DNA of 64,000 bases from Palsa-504 sp050011155 (lineage in GTDB: Bacteria; Actinomycetota; Actinomycetes; Streptosporangiales; Streptosporangiaceae). Positions 8,911-16,900 of the stretch are shown here, in pieces; position 1 is the stretch's first letter, and each line of letters begins with the position of its first letter. The position numbers and the translations under genes are program-made. The notes beneath the pieces were generated by a model, which saw nothing but the letters and a program-made list of their open reading frames with translations, was not told the DNA's origin and did no database searches. The DNA is taken from contig JBEKJP010000039.1 in NCBI GenBank assembly GCA_050011155.1, positions 9,350-73,349 on the forward strand. The letters are read 5' to 3'.

Positions 8911-9226
8911 GATGTCCACTCCTTTTCGGCGGCCGGGACGCTGACGGAAGCGCCCGGTTTGCGCGTCTATCTGCAGCTTGTGAAGCTTTTCACGAGCTCT
9001 GCCGTTTTTAGTCGTCGTCCCAAGTTGTTTTCCCGGGACTACGATGACGCCAGGCGATATTTCAGCCGACTCGCTAGGCGATCCGGCCGTCCCCCCGGAG
9101 GCGCCGCCGCCGTCACCTCAGCTACGGAGTTATCCGCGCTGATGAGACGGCTGAAACGCCCCGCACCAGGCATCACGTCAAGCCTCTCAACGACGGTTAG
9201 CCAGCGCAAGAGGGCACGGCGCCCCT
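8911..9226. other. whiB1 upstream region, no gene seen
   Basis: This 316-base stretch lies between whiB1 and the stop of the lipid-kinase gene, both on the minus strand. It holds the whiB1 ribosome-binding site and the CRP-like site. It includes a relatively AT-rich patch at about 8995-9060. The plus-strand open frame through it has no credible start context or family features. Confidence 0.6.
8979..8994. promoter_or_regulatory. CRP/Rv3676-like binding site upstream of whiB1
   Basis: TGTGA (8979-8983), six bases, TCACG (8990-8994): one mismatch from the TGTGA-N6-TCACA consensus of actinobacterial CRP. It is centred about 77 bases upstream of the whiB1 ATG. Mycobacterium tuberculosis whiB1 is known to be controlled by cAMP-CRP from its promoter region, which supports the reading. 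Confidence 0.65.
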
Positions 9227-10222
9227 TCAGCCGAATTTAATGTCAGATCGATCACATTTTGCTCGCGGCGTTGCCATCAAGCTTCTGGCAGGCTCCAGGG
9301 GCCCTCCAGATAACGTCACAATCCGAAGCGCATGCGGTACGAACTGGAATTTCACCGCTTCGGTTTCGCCCAGGTATTCCCCGTCGACCTGGAACGCGAT
9401 CGGCCGGGACGAGCACACGGTGAGGGTTTCCGATCCCAGGATCGACACCAGGCCCCGGCCGCGCGGCGGGCGGCTCCTGACGTAGAGCATCTGGCCGACC
9501 GCGTTGAGGATCGTGGTCAGCCGCAGGCGGCGCAGCGCCAGCACGTCCAGCCCCGAGCTGAAGTCCGGATGAGGAACGGGGAGCACCGCGCGGCTGTTCA
9601 GGTAGGTCCACGGCGAGCGGTTGGTGACGATCGTCATGAACAGGTCGCCTACCGGCGCCTCGCCGTCGCGCTCCAGCGTCAGGGCCGGGTGCCGCCGGTC
9701 GGTCCCGCGGTAGTAATAGCGCACCATCGTCCGCAGGAACAGCGACGCGCTTTCCCGGTGACCCTCGCCGCGCAACCGGTCGACTTCCCCTACCACCTCG
9801 GCGTCCATGCCCAGCCCGGCGCTGAACGTGAAGTACCGGTCCCCGGCCAGCCCGAGCCCGATCGTCCGGTAGCGCCCCGCCGTGAGGGCCTCCCGCAGCC
9901 GCCGGATCGCCGCGGCCGCGTCGATCGGCACCTCCAGGCTCCGCGCCAGCACGTTGGCCCCGCCGCCAGGAATGACCGCGATCAACGGCCGGCCGCGCTC
10001 CCGGCTCATGACGCCGTTGACCACCTCGTTGATGGACCCGTCGCCGCCGTGCACGATGACGAGATCGGCCTCTGTCGCCGCGGCCAGGTCGCCCGCGTGG
10101 CCGCGATACCGGGTCGGTTCGACGTCCAGGTCCACCAGCCCGGCCAGGGCGCGGACCGCCAGGTCGGCGACGGTTCCCGTCATCGAGGTCGCGTGCTGGT
10201 TGACGATCAGCAGTCCCCGCAC
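9227..10222 (-). CDS. Diacylglycerol/sphingosine kinase-family protein
   Basis: A 331-residue protein of the DAGK_cat/YegS-like lipid kinase family, expected to phosphorylate a diacylglycerol-like or other lipid alcohol at the membrane. Near the N terminus is the nucleotide-binding motif VHGGDGSINEVVNGV (about residues 57-71), followed by VIPGGGANVLARSL (about 83-96). The C-terminal beta-sandwich domain ends with SRPIAFQVDGEYLGE, typical of the family. GTG start at 10222. The exact lipid substrate cannot be read from sequence. Confidence 0.85.
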   Translation of the reverse strand: MRGLLIVNQHATSMTGTVADLAVRALAGLVDLDVEPTRYRGHAGDLAAATEADLVIVHGGDGSINEVVNGVMSRERGRPLIAVIPGGGANVLARSLEVPIDAAAAIRRLREALTAGRYRTIGLGLAGDRYFTFSAGLGMDAEVVGEVDRLRGEGHRESASLFLRTMVRYYYRGTDRRHPALTLERDGEAPVGDLFMTIVTNRSPWTYLNSRAVLPVPHPDFSSGLDVLALRRLRLTTILNAVGQMLYVRSRPPRGRGLVSILGSETLTVCSSRPIAFQVDGEYLGETEAVKFQFVPHALRIVTLSGGPLEPARSLMATPRAKCDRSDIKFG

Positions 10223-10292
10223 CCCGCCTAGGCTAACGGCCGCCTAAGCTGGAAGCCTGCGCGACCCCCAGATCACGGACGGATGAGACCAT

Positions 10293-10781
10293 ATGGCGAC
10301 GCGACCGGCCAAAACGCGACCGGCCCAGCCCCAGGCCGCGAAGGCCCGGTCGGCCAAAGCCCAGCCCGCTAAGTCCGATCCAGCTGAGCCCGCGGCCGCC
10401 CCGCCGCGCGCGCTCCGCGTGGCCGCGGTCGTCCAGGGCATCGAGGCCGTCGGCATGCTGGTCGCGGCCGGGTTCGCCGCCGTCGCCACGGCGACAGGGA
10501 AGTCCTACGAACTATCCAGCGGCATCGCGCTGACGCTGATCGCGGCGGCCACCGCCGCCCTGTTCGCGGCGTTCGCCCTGGGCCTGGCCCGGTCCCGGCC
10601 GTGGACCCGGACCCCGGTCGTCATGTTCCAGCTGGCTATCGGCATCTGGGGCGCCGTCCTGCTGACCGGCCACCGCTACGAGTGGGCCGTGCCCATGCTG
10701 CTGGCCGCGGCCGTCATCCTCGCCACCATATTCACCCCGGCCGCCCTGCGCGCCCTCAACCGCCCGCCCCGCGAGCCCTAG
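10293..10781 (+). CDS. Hypothetical four-helix membrane protein with Lys/Ala/Pro-rich N terminus
   Basis: A 162-residue protein that I do not recognise. Residues 1-40 are a low-complexity Lys-Ala-Pro-Gln segment, probably cytoplasmic and possibly able to bind DNA or RNA. Four hydrophobic helices follow (about 43-65, 75-98, 105-125 and 130-150), ending in a short basic tail. Start ATG at 10293. It is convergent with the sigma-factor gene across a strong inverted repeat. Similar small proteins are common in actinomycetes without assigned function. Confidence 0.65.
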   Translation: MATRPAKTRPAQPQAAKARSAKAQPAKSDPAEPAAAPPRALRVAAVVQGIEAVGMLVAAGFAAVATATGKSYELSSGIALTLIAAATAALFAAFALGLARSRPWTRTPVVMFQLAIGIWGAVLLTGHRYEWAVPMLLAAAVILATIFTPAALRALNRPPREP

Positions 10782-10794
10782 CCGGTCCCCGCCT

Positions 10795-10848
10795 CATGAT
10801 CACGTGTTGTTTTGCGTCGCCGGTGACCCCTAACAACACATGATCATG
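10795..10848. terminator. Long inverted repeat between convergent genes
   Basis: Arms 10795-10811 (catgatcacgtgttgtt) and 10832-10848 pair over 17 bases with one mismatch around a 20-base loop. They lie between the stop of the small membrane-protein gene and the stop of the sigma gene. This fits a bidirectional terminator, although there is no T-tract. Confidence 0.6.
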
Positions 10849-10876
10849 GAACACGGCGGGGGAGGGGCCGCTGGGG

Positions 10877-11722
10877 TTAGTCGTCGGTGGTCAGGCCGTC
10901 GCGGAGCTGGGCTAGGGTCCGGGCCAGCAACCGGGACACGTGCATCTGGGAGATACCGAGCTCGGCCGCGATCTGGGACTGGGTCATGTTGCCGAAGAAA
11001 CGCAGCAGCAGGATCTTCTTCTCGCGCGGCGGCAACTGCTCGAGCAGCGGCTTGAGCGATTCGCGGTACTCCACGCCCTCCAGCGCTTCGTCGACCATGC
11101 CGAGCGAGTCGGAGACGGCCGGCGCGTCCTCGTCGCCCGAGTCCGGCGCGTCGAGCGAGACGGTGGAGTAGGCATTGGCGGACTCCAGGCCCTCCAGCAC
11201 CTCTTCCTCGCTCATCTGCAGGTGTGCGGCCAGTTCCGAGACGGTCGGCGCACGCCCCTCACGCTGGGCCAGGTCGCCGATGGCCTTGGTCAGCGAGAGC
11301 TTGAGTTCCTGCAGCCGCCGCGGTACCCGGACCGCCCAGCCCTTGTCCCTGAAGTGCCGCTTGATCTCGCCCACGATCGTGGGCGTGGCGTAGGTGGAGA
11401 ACTCCACGCCGCGTTCCAGGTCGAACCGGTCGATGGACTTGATCAGCCCGATCGTGGCGACCTGGGTCAGGTCATCGAGCCATTCGCCGCGATTGCGGAA
11501 CCGCCGGGCCAGGTACTCCACAAGCGGCAAGTGCAGCTCGACCAGGTAACCCCTGATCCGGGCCCGTTCGGGATCATCGAGCGGAAGCTGGGACAGGCGC
11601 TCGAACAGCTCCCGCGCCCGCGCCCGGTCCGGCGACCCGCGCTCGATGCGCACGGTCTCCGCCGTGGCCTGAGCGACCTCGAACTCCTCGGCCACCTGGG
11701 CGACCTCGAACTCGCTGCTCAC
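10877..11722 (-). CDS. RNA polymerase sigma factor of the SigB/SigF/SigG group
   Basis: A 281-residue alternative sigma factor, of the kind used in stress response and development. Region 2 shows EWLDDLTQVATIGLIKSIDR and GVEFSTYATPTIVGEIKRH. Region 3 follows with PRRLQELKLSLTKA, and region 4 ends QSQIAAELGISQMHVSRLLAR. The start is GTG at 11722, where GTGA overlaps the stop of the anti-sigma gene. The open frame extends further upstream, but only as the shadow of that gene. Control by the coupled RsbW-like protein is inferred from the arrangement. No anti-anti-sigma gene lies alongside. Confidence 0.88.
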   Translation of the reverse strand: MSSEFEVAQVAEEFEVAQATAETVRIERGSPDRARARELFERLSQLPLDDPERARIRGYLVELHLPLVEYLARRFRNRGEWLDDLTQVATIGLIKSIDRFDLERGVEFSTYATPTIVGEIKRHFRDKGWAVRVPRRLQELKLSLTKAIGDLAQREGRAPTVSELAAHLQMSEEEVLEGLESANAYSTVSLDAPDSGDEDAPAVSDSLGMVDEALEGVEYRESLKPLLEQLPPREKKILLLRFFGNMTQSQIAAELGISQMHVSRLLARTLAQLRDGLTTDD

Positions 11723-12195
11723 CCGGACCTCGAAGCGGAGTGCCCGGCGTTCACGTTCTCTCGGTGCTTGCACAAGACGATGGACACCTGGTCGTCGCCC
11801 TCGAGCCGGGAGTCGACGGTCCCGGCCAGGGCGGAGAGCACGGTCCAGGCGAACGTGTCCCGGGCCGGCACCTGCGGCTCGGCCGCGGTCACCGAGACCG
11901 TGATCGTCATGTCCTCGCTGCCGAGGTCGAAGGCGCATTCCAGGTTGGTGCCCGGGATCGCCTGGGAGAGCAGCATCGCGCAGGCCTCGTCCACGGCGAT
12001 GCGCAGGTCCTCTATCTCGTCCAGGGTGAAGTCGAGCCTGGCCGCCAGGCCCGCCGTCGCCGTCCGCAGCACGGACAGGTAGGCGCCTTCGGCGGGCATG
12101 GAGACCGTCACCTGGTCTTGTGTCGTCTCGCGACTCGCGGTGGCCGGATCTCGCCGACCCGGTACCGCTGTCGTCGCGGCGGTATCTTCCGTCAC
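11719..12195 (-). CDS. RsbW-type anti-sigma regulatory factor (HATPase fold)
   Basis: A 158-residue GHKL-ATPase of the RsbW/SpoIIAB class, expected to bind and inhibit the sigma factor encoded next. The N box is IEDLRIAVDEACAMLL (about residues 75-90). The rest of the fold is compact (FDLGSEDMTITVSVTA, then FAWTVLSALAGTVDSRL). The start is GTG at 12195, preceded 4 bases away by GGAGGAG, an unusually good ribosome-binding site. The stop overlaps the sigma start by 4 bases. Confidence 0.85.
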   Translation of the reverse strand: MTEDTAATTAVPGRRDPATASRETTQDQVTVSMPAEGAYLSVLRTATAGLAARLDFTLDEIEDLRIAVDEACAMLLSQAIPGTNLECAFDLGSEDMTITVSVTAAEPQVPARDTFAWTVLSALAGTVDSRLEGDDQVSIVLCKHRENVNAGHSASRSG

Positions 12196-12331
12196 GTTTC
12201 TCCTCCGGGCAGGTGTCCCGTCGCCGCCCGGCCTCGCCGCCGGTCCTGGATAACACTCACGCAAGCAACCTACCGCCCGCAGGCTATGACAAGAAACGCG
12301 CCGCGCCGCCGCCCCGAGCAGCCCCGGACGC

Positions 12332-12383
12332 CGTGAAACCCGGGCCTCATGGCGTCACGACAGCCACAAACCCGGGTTTCACG
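12332..12383. terminator. Terminator downstream of sodN
   Basis: Perfect 13-bp arms CGTGAAACCCGGG (12332-12344) and CCCGGGTTTCACG (12371-12383) around a 26-base loop, between the sodN stop and the anti-sigma gene start. This fits transcription ending after sodN. Confidence 0.6.
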
Positions 12384-12457
12384 ACGTCGAAACGCTGGGC
12401 GCACCAAAGTCGCCAGGCGCAGCGCACGAGCCACGCCAGAAGGCGCGGCCCCGCGAC

Positions 12458-12865
12458 CTAAGCCTGCTTGGTCTCCCAGAAGATCTTGCTGATCTCTTCG
12501 ATCTTGCCGAGCAGCTCGTCGGCCTTGGCCACGTCCACGCTGCCCTTGGTACCCGCGGCCCCGGCCAGCTTGGTGGCCTCATTGAACAGCTGGTTCAGCT
12601 GCGGGTACTTCTCGAAGTGCGGCGGCTTGAAGTAGTCCGTCCACAGCACCCACAGGTGGTGCTTGACCAGCTCGGAGCGCTGCTCCTTGATGAAGATGGC
12701 ACGGGCCCGGAACTCGGGGTCCGTGTTCTGCGCGTACTTTTCCGCGATGGCCTTGACCGATTCTGCCTCAATCCGAGCCTGCGCCGGGTCATAGACTCCG
12801 CACGGCAGATCGCAGTGGGCGTGGGCAATGGTCTTCGGCTCGAGCAGGCGTGTGAGCAGCCTCAT
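12458..12865 (-). CDS. sodN: Nickel superoxide dismutase precursor
   Basis: Cytoplasmic Ni-SOD that dismutates superoxide. 135 residues as precursor. The propeptide is residues 1-16, ending ..TIAHA. The mature protein starts at H17 with the nickel hook HCDLPCGVYDPAQ, where His17, Cys18 and Cys22 provide the Ni ligands after processing. The rest is the expected four-helix body. ATG at 12865 has AAAGGGA 5 bases upstream; longer frames overlap sodX in antisense. Unlike the common sodN-sodX tandem order, sodX here diverges. Confidence 0.95.
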   Translation of the reverse strand: MRLLTRLLEPKTIAHAHCDLPCGVYDPAQARIEAESVKAIAEKYAQNTDPEFRARAIFIKEQRSELVKHHLWVLWTDYFKPPHFEKYPQLNQLFNEATKLAGAAGTKGSVDVAKADELLGKIEEISKIFWETKQA

Positions 12866-12943
12866 CGATTCCCTTTCTACGCACTTGTAGCTTGCAGACC
12901 CGACACTACCCCCGGCGCCAGCCCTAATCCTTGGAGGGATGCT

Positions 12944-13426
12944 GTGCACTGGCCCATCTGGCGGGTCATGGTGACCGAACGTTCCATGGAACCCGCCCTG
13001 CGTCCCGGCGACTGGCTGCTGGTCCGCCGCACCCGCCGGATAAGGGCCGGCCAGATCGTGCTGGCCCGGCACCCCGAGCGGCCGGAGCTGCTGCTGGTCA
13101 AGCGGGCCGCGGGCCGGGTGGACGACGGCTGGTGGCTGGCCTCGGACAACCCGGCGGCCGGCGCCGTGGACAGCGCCCGGTTCGGCGCGGTGCCGGTCCC
13201 GTTCATCGAGGGCCGGGTCCTGGGCCGCTACTGGCGACCAAGATCTTTAGTCCGAACGGCGCGGGATGTCACGCCCCGCCACCGCGAAAGAAACGGCCCC
13301 GCCAAGCGACGGGGCCGTTCTCCGTACCGCGTGAACTCAGTGGTGGATACCGGTGTCGGGGGAGCTCCTGCTCGCCAGCCTGCGCGTTCACCAGCTCCAG
13401 CATCTCCTCGCGCGGGAGCTTGGTGA
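12944..13426 (+). CDS. sodX: SodX-type Ni-SOD maturation protease, 3' end uncertain
   Basis: S26-family peptidase that removes the Ni-SOD propeptide. GTG start at 12944 with GGAGGG 5 bases before it. The catalytic Ser is in TERSMEPALRPGDWLLV (Ser14). The Lys is in LLLVKRAAG (about residue 51), and ASDNP is the conserved box III. The recognisable protein ends at GRVLGRYWRPR (near 13245). The frame then stays open for about 60 more residues through a minus-strand terminator and the 3' end of a decayed permease gene. The C-terminal extension is therefore probably read-through after loss of the original stop. Divergent from sodN across 78 bases. Confidence 0.8.
   Translation: MHWPIWRVMVTERSMEPALRPGDWLLVRRTRRIRAGQIVLARHPERPELLLVKRAAGRVDDGWWLASDNPAAGAVDSARFGAVPVPFIEGRVLGRYWRPRSLVRTARDVTPRHRERNGPAKRRGRSPYRVNSVVDTGVGGAPARQPARSPAPASPRAGAW
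13292..13319 (-). terminator. Intrinsic terminator for the decayed permease gene
   Basis: Perfect 10-bp stem AACGGCCCCG/CGGGGCCGTT with an 8-base loop. On the minus strand it is followed by tttctttc, so it fits termination of the minus-strand permease remnant. It lies inside the extended sodX frame. Confidence 0.7.
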
Positions 13427-13829
13427 ACATCGCCCAGTAGTAGATGGCCAGGCTGAACGCGGCCACGACCGCGATGTCCCACCAGAGACGCCGAGCACGA
13501 TGTAGCCGATCACCAGGACGATGCCGAGCTTCCAGACGACCTCGAAGCCGGAGATGAACGCGTCGACCCGGAGGATGGACGCGAGCCAGCCGAGCCCGAC
13601 CGCGCCGGCCAGCCCGGCGAACGGGCCGGCCTTGATCGTGGCGTCGCTGAAGTGGGTCCACCCGGAGCCCACCAGGTTCGCGGGCATGGCGCCGATCATC
13701 ACGACCTCGAGCAGGGTGTAGACCAGCGTGCCGATCGGCACCGCGATGATGACGCCGGCCAGGCTGCCGAACGCGAAGTGCGGGAACCGGGCGGTGCCGC
13801 CGGAGACCGGGTACATCGCGCCGATGCCA
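13337..13829 (-). pseudogene. Decayed APC-family amino-acid permease
   Basis: Minus-strand pieces of an amino-acid permease. IGAMYPVSGGTARFPHFAFG (from about 13826) is a conserved early segment. A jump follows to VYTLLEVVMIGAMPANLVGS and FISGFEVVWKLGIVLVIGYI. After a frameshift near 13480 comes LWWDIAVVAAFSLAIYYWAM with KLPREEMLELVNA. A further shift gives a plausible native end, PDTGIHH with stop at 13337. The full protein would be about 500 residues, so large internal deletions, the missing N terminus and at least two frameshifts make it non-functional. A terminator follows 18 bases downstream. Confidence 0.8.
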
Positions 13830-13910
13830 TGTGCGATCCTTTTCCGACCGTGCCCCGCGGGGCGCTAGCTAACCCGTGGCGCGAGATCCCCTCCCCAGGC
13901 GCCTCGCGCG

Positions 13911-14504
13911 CTACTCCGAGGCGTGCTCCGTGTCGGCGCCGGGTGACTTTGCCTCGCCGTCCTCCTCGCCCCGCTTCCTGGCGCGGAACGCGGACACGTT
14001 GGCGCGGTTCATGCATCGCTCGGAGCAGTAACGCCTGGTGTTACTGGTACTGATGTCGATGAAGACACCCTGGCATCCGGCCGCCTGGCAGATGCCGAAC
14101 CGGTCGATGCCCAGGTCGGTGAGCCGGACCGCGAGGCCCATCACGGCCCCCGCCGCGTACTTGTCCGCGACCGAGCCGCTCTCGGTGTAGTGCACGTGCC
14201 AGGGCTGGCCGTCGTGGCCGGACAACTGCGGATGGACCGGGTGCTGGATGAGCAGGTCGTTCAGCCGGGCGGCGGCGTCCTCGCCGTCGCCGTCGGCGCA
14301 GGCCACGAAGAAGGCGCGGAACTCGGCCCGGAGGCCGCGCAGCAAGTCGAGGTCGTTGCGGTTCATGCCGGTGCTGAGGTGCTCACGGTCGGCGACGAGA
14401 GCGCGCAACCCGTCCAGGTTGGCGAGCCTGTCGCCGTCCTCGCCCCCGGCGCCGGCTGTGTTCGCAAGCCGTACCGCGAGTTCAGCGTAGGAGTTGAGGT
14501 CCAC
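13911..14504 (-). CDS. CGNR zinc-finger (ABATE-type) regulator
   Basis: A 197-residue protein of the CGNR zinc-finger family, probably a stress-related transcription regulator. The N-terminal ABATE-like part begins with a YAELAVRLANT motif. The C-terminal zinc finger has CQAAGCQGVFIDISTSN followed by RRYCSERCMNR, with four Cys; the signature CGNR appears as CMNR. GTG at 14504 is chosen because AGGGAG lies 7 bases before it and the YAELAVRL motif follows at once. An ATG at 14549 has no ribosome-binding site. The C-terminal tail is acidic. Confidence 0.75.
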   Translation of the reverse strand: MDLNSYAELAVRLANTAGAGGEDGDRLANLDGLRALVADREHLSTGMNRNDLDLLRGLRAEFRAFFVACADGDGEDAAARLNDLLIQHPVHPQLSGHDGQPWHVHYTESGSVADKYAAGAVMGLAVRLTDLGIDRFGICQAAGCQGVFIDISTSNTRRYCSERCMNRANVSAFRARKRGEEDGEAKSPGADTEHASE

Positions 14505-14729
14505 TCCTGTGCTCCCTAGCTGTCCGTCCCAAGCTCCAGGGAGGTTCATCGATGTAATGGCCTGGTGCCGGTATCGAGTATTACACCATCGGCTGGGCAG
14601 GCGCCAGCAACCGGCCGGCGTTCTGTGGCACAATGGCTACACGGGCCACCCCCCGTCTCTCTCACGTGCGCGCCATCTCCGCGCCCAGCTGTCACCGTGA
14701 GCACGACACTCCACCCACTGGGGTAACCC

Positions 14730-15385
14730 ATGTTCGAATCCACCCCGTCCACCGGCACCGACGAGATCGTGGCGACGGTCGCCGCGCTCGCGCCCAGCTT
14801 CGGCGGCATCAACCTGGAGGACATCTCCGCGCCCCGCTGCTTCGAGATCGAGGACCGGCTCAGGGCGATGCTCGACATCCCGGTCTTCCACGACGACCAG
14901 CACGGCACGGCCATCGTGACGCTGGCCGCGCTGCGCAGCGCGGCGCGGGTAGCGGGCAAGGAATTCGGCCAGCTCCGCGCCAGGGCCGGGACGGGCTGAA
15001 CCCGGTCAAGGCGGCCCTGGCGGCCCGGACCAACCAGGCCGGCCTGACCGGCTCCACCGAGTCGGCGCTGCGCGGCGCGGACGTGTTCATCGGCCTGTCC
15101 AGCGGCACCGTGGCCGAGTCGGCCATCGCCTCGATGGCCAGCGGCGCGATCGTCTTCGCCCTGTCCAACCCGGACCCCGAGGTCCACCCGGACATGGCGG
15201 CCCGGCACGCCCTGGTCGTCGCCACCGGCCGCAGCGACTTCCCGAACCAGATCAACAACTCGCTGGCCTTCCCCGGCGTGTTCCGCGGCGCCCTGGACAC
15301 CCGCGCCAGCGACATCACCGACGGCATGAAGCTGGCCGCCGCCGTAGCCACCCAAGCCCACCGAGACGGCGTATCCCGCCGCTAA
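14730..15385 (+). pseudogene. Broken NAD(P)-dependent malic enzyme
   Basis: Two frames together cover parts of a malic enzyme. Frame 3 (14730-14999) encodes FGGINLEDISAPRCFEIEDR and IPVFHDDQHGTAIVTLAAL, the metal and malate region. Frame 2 then gives ADVFIGLSSGTVAESAIASM, ALSNPDPEVHPDMA and DFPNQINNSLAFPGVFRGAL, the C-terminal part, ending at 15385. The N-terminal third and the Rossmann nucleotide motif between the two parts are missing. The join at about 14960-15005 carries a frameshift. A working enzyme is impossible. Confidence 0.88.
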
Positions 15386-15496
15386 CCCCCCTCGCCGCTA
15401 ACCCCCACCCCCGCCGTGAGTCACCATCCGCCGCCAAACCCCCACCCGTTACGCTATCACTTTGAGTAATCATATATACACTTAAGGTGATATTCT

Positions 15497-15520
15497 CCCG
15501 CCGGGCCTGGCCCCGGCGGG
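15497..15520. terminator. GC-rich hairpin
   Basis: CCCGCCGGG (15497-15505) and CCCGGCGGG (15512-15520) pair perfectly around a 6-base loop. It may terminate transcription from the left, or belong to a lost gene. Confidence 0.4.
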
Positions 15521-15543
15521 TTCCGGCGGTCGGGTTAACAGCA

Positions 15544-15593
15544 CCGGTGTGCCATCGGTGCACCTCTATGTGACCCGGTGTGCCATCGGTGCA
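15544..15593. repeat. 19-bp direct repeat
   Basis: Exact copies of ccggtgtgccatcggtgca at 15544-15562 and 15575-15593, spaced 31 bases start to start. Their role is unknown; they could be paired operators or deletion scars. Confidence 0.7.
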
Positions 15594-15904
15594 GTTAGAG
15601 CGCGGTGCCGTCGGCAGCGGAGGCGGGGGTGGTGATGCGGGCGGGGATGGCGGTGAGGCTGGTGCGCAGGCGCGGGCGGCGCGCCGTGTAGTTGTGCTGC
15701 TACGGGCACGCCGTCTGGCCGGGAGCCTCGTCATAGCTACACCCGGTCGCCAGAGCCACTCGCGTTCCCTAACCAAGTCGGTGGCATTGGCTTCTATGCC
15801 ACCCGCTGCGCCATCGACTCATGGCACGGGCCGGGACTGGGTGACGCCGCCCGGGCTGGACTCCGGATCCAGGGAGCGGGGGCGGGGTTCTGTAGGGTGT
15901 GGGC

Positions 15905-16873
15905 ATGTTCGCTGTGACGGCTGCGCGTATTGACACTGCTGATCCGCTGTCCGGGCTCGAGCTCGGCGAGCGCCCGGAACCGACGGTGCCGGACGGGTGG
16001 ACCACGGTGACGGTGAAGGCGGCGGCGCTCAACCATCACGACGTCTGGACGCTGCGCGGGGTGGGTATCTCCGCGGACCGGCTGCCCATCGTCCTCGGCT
16101 GCGACGCGGCCGGGCTCGACGAGGACGGCACCGAGGTCGTGGTGCACGCGGTGATCGCCGACCCGGACGCGGGCGGCGGCGACGAGACCCTCGACCCCCG
16201 CCGTTCGCTGCTCTCCGAGCGCTACGACGGCACGTTCGCCGAACGCGTCTGCGTGCCACGGCGCAATCTGGTGCCGAAGCCGGCCGCGCTGTCCTTCGAG
16301 GAGGCCGCCTGCCTGCCGACGGCGTACCTGACCGCGTACAAGATGCTGTTCGAGAAGTCCGGCGTCCAGCCCGGCGCCACCATCTTGGTCCAGGGCTGCG
16401 GCGGCGGGGTGGCCACCGCGGCCATCCTGATCGGCCGCGCGGCCGGCTACCGCATGTGGGCTACCAGCCGCAGCGAGGCCAAGCGCGAGCGGGCCCTCGA
16501 GCTTGGCGCGGACCAGGTCTTCGAGTCCGGAGCCAGGCTGCCGGAACGGGTCGACGTGGTGCTCGAGACCGTCGGGCAGGCGACCTGGGCGCACTCCGTG
16601 CGCTCACTCAAGCCCGGCGGCCGGATCGTGATATCGGGCGCGACCAGCGGTGACGCCCCGCCGGCCGAGCTGACTCGGGTGTTCTTCACCCAGCTGACCG
16701 TGACCGGCTCCACCATGGGCTCGCGCGACGAGCTCGGGCGCCTGACCAGATTCTGCGAGCAGACCGGCGCCCGCCCGGTGATCGACCGGGTGCTGCCCAT
16801 GGCCCAGGCCCGGGACGGCTTCGCGGCCATGGCGAACGGCGACCTGTTCGGCAAGGTCGTCTTTACCCTCTAG
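15905..16873 (+). CDS. Zinc-type alcohol dehydrogenase-like / quinone oxidoreductase (MDR family)
   Basis: A 322-residue medium-chain dehydrogenase/reductase, probably NADPH-dependent. The N-terminal GroES-like half has VKAAALNHHDVWTLRG and VLGCDAAGLDEDG. The Rossmann half has GATILVQGCGGGVATAAILI (about 162-181) followed by LGADQVFESG. The four-cysteine structural zinc loop is not visible, as in quinone oxidoreductase-like members. ATG at 15905 is preferred; a GTG lies 6 bases upstream in frame. The substrate is unknown. Confidence 0.82.
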   Translation: MFAVTAARIDTADPLSGLELGERPEPTVPDGWTTVTVKAAALNHHDVWTLRGVGISADRLPIVLGCDAAGLDEDGTEVVVHAVIADPDAGGGDETLDPRRSLLSERYDGTFAERVCVPRRNLVPKPAALSFEEAACLPTAYLTAYKMLFEKSGVQPGATILVQGCGGGVATAAILIGRAAGYRMWATSRSEAKRERALELGADQVFESGARLPERVDVVLETVGQATWAHSVRSLKPGGRIVISGATSGDAPPAELTRVFFTQLTVTGSTMGSRDELGRLTRFCEQTGARPVIDRVLPMAQARDGFAAMANGDLFGKVVFTL

Positions 16874-16900
16874 CCGGAGCGTCTCCCGGGCGGCGCGACG

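Larger units (their letters stand above)
15386..15904. other. Gene-free region with hairpins and a direct repeat
   Basis: 519 bases between the malic-enzyme remnant and the dehydrogenase. It holds an AT-rich patch (15450-15495) with an imperfect inverted repeat atcactttgag/cttaaggtgat. A 9-bp GC hairpin lies at 15497-15520 and an exact 19-bp direct repeat at 15544-15593. I see no convincing coding sequence. Confidence 0.55.

Noticed and set aside
8605..9240. A plus-strand frame over whiB1 and its upstream region
   Set aside because: Overlaps whiB1 and its regulatory site in antisense, with no start context or family features.
15544..15593. Two direct repeats considered as the start of a CRISPR array
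   Set aside because: Only two copies with a 12-base gap, no further units and no cas genes.
15315..15776. A minus-strand frame of 153 codons in the gap before the dehydrogenase
   Set aside because: Extends into the antisense of the malic-enzyme remnant and consists largely of Pro/Arg/Ser low complexity.
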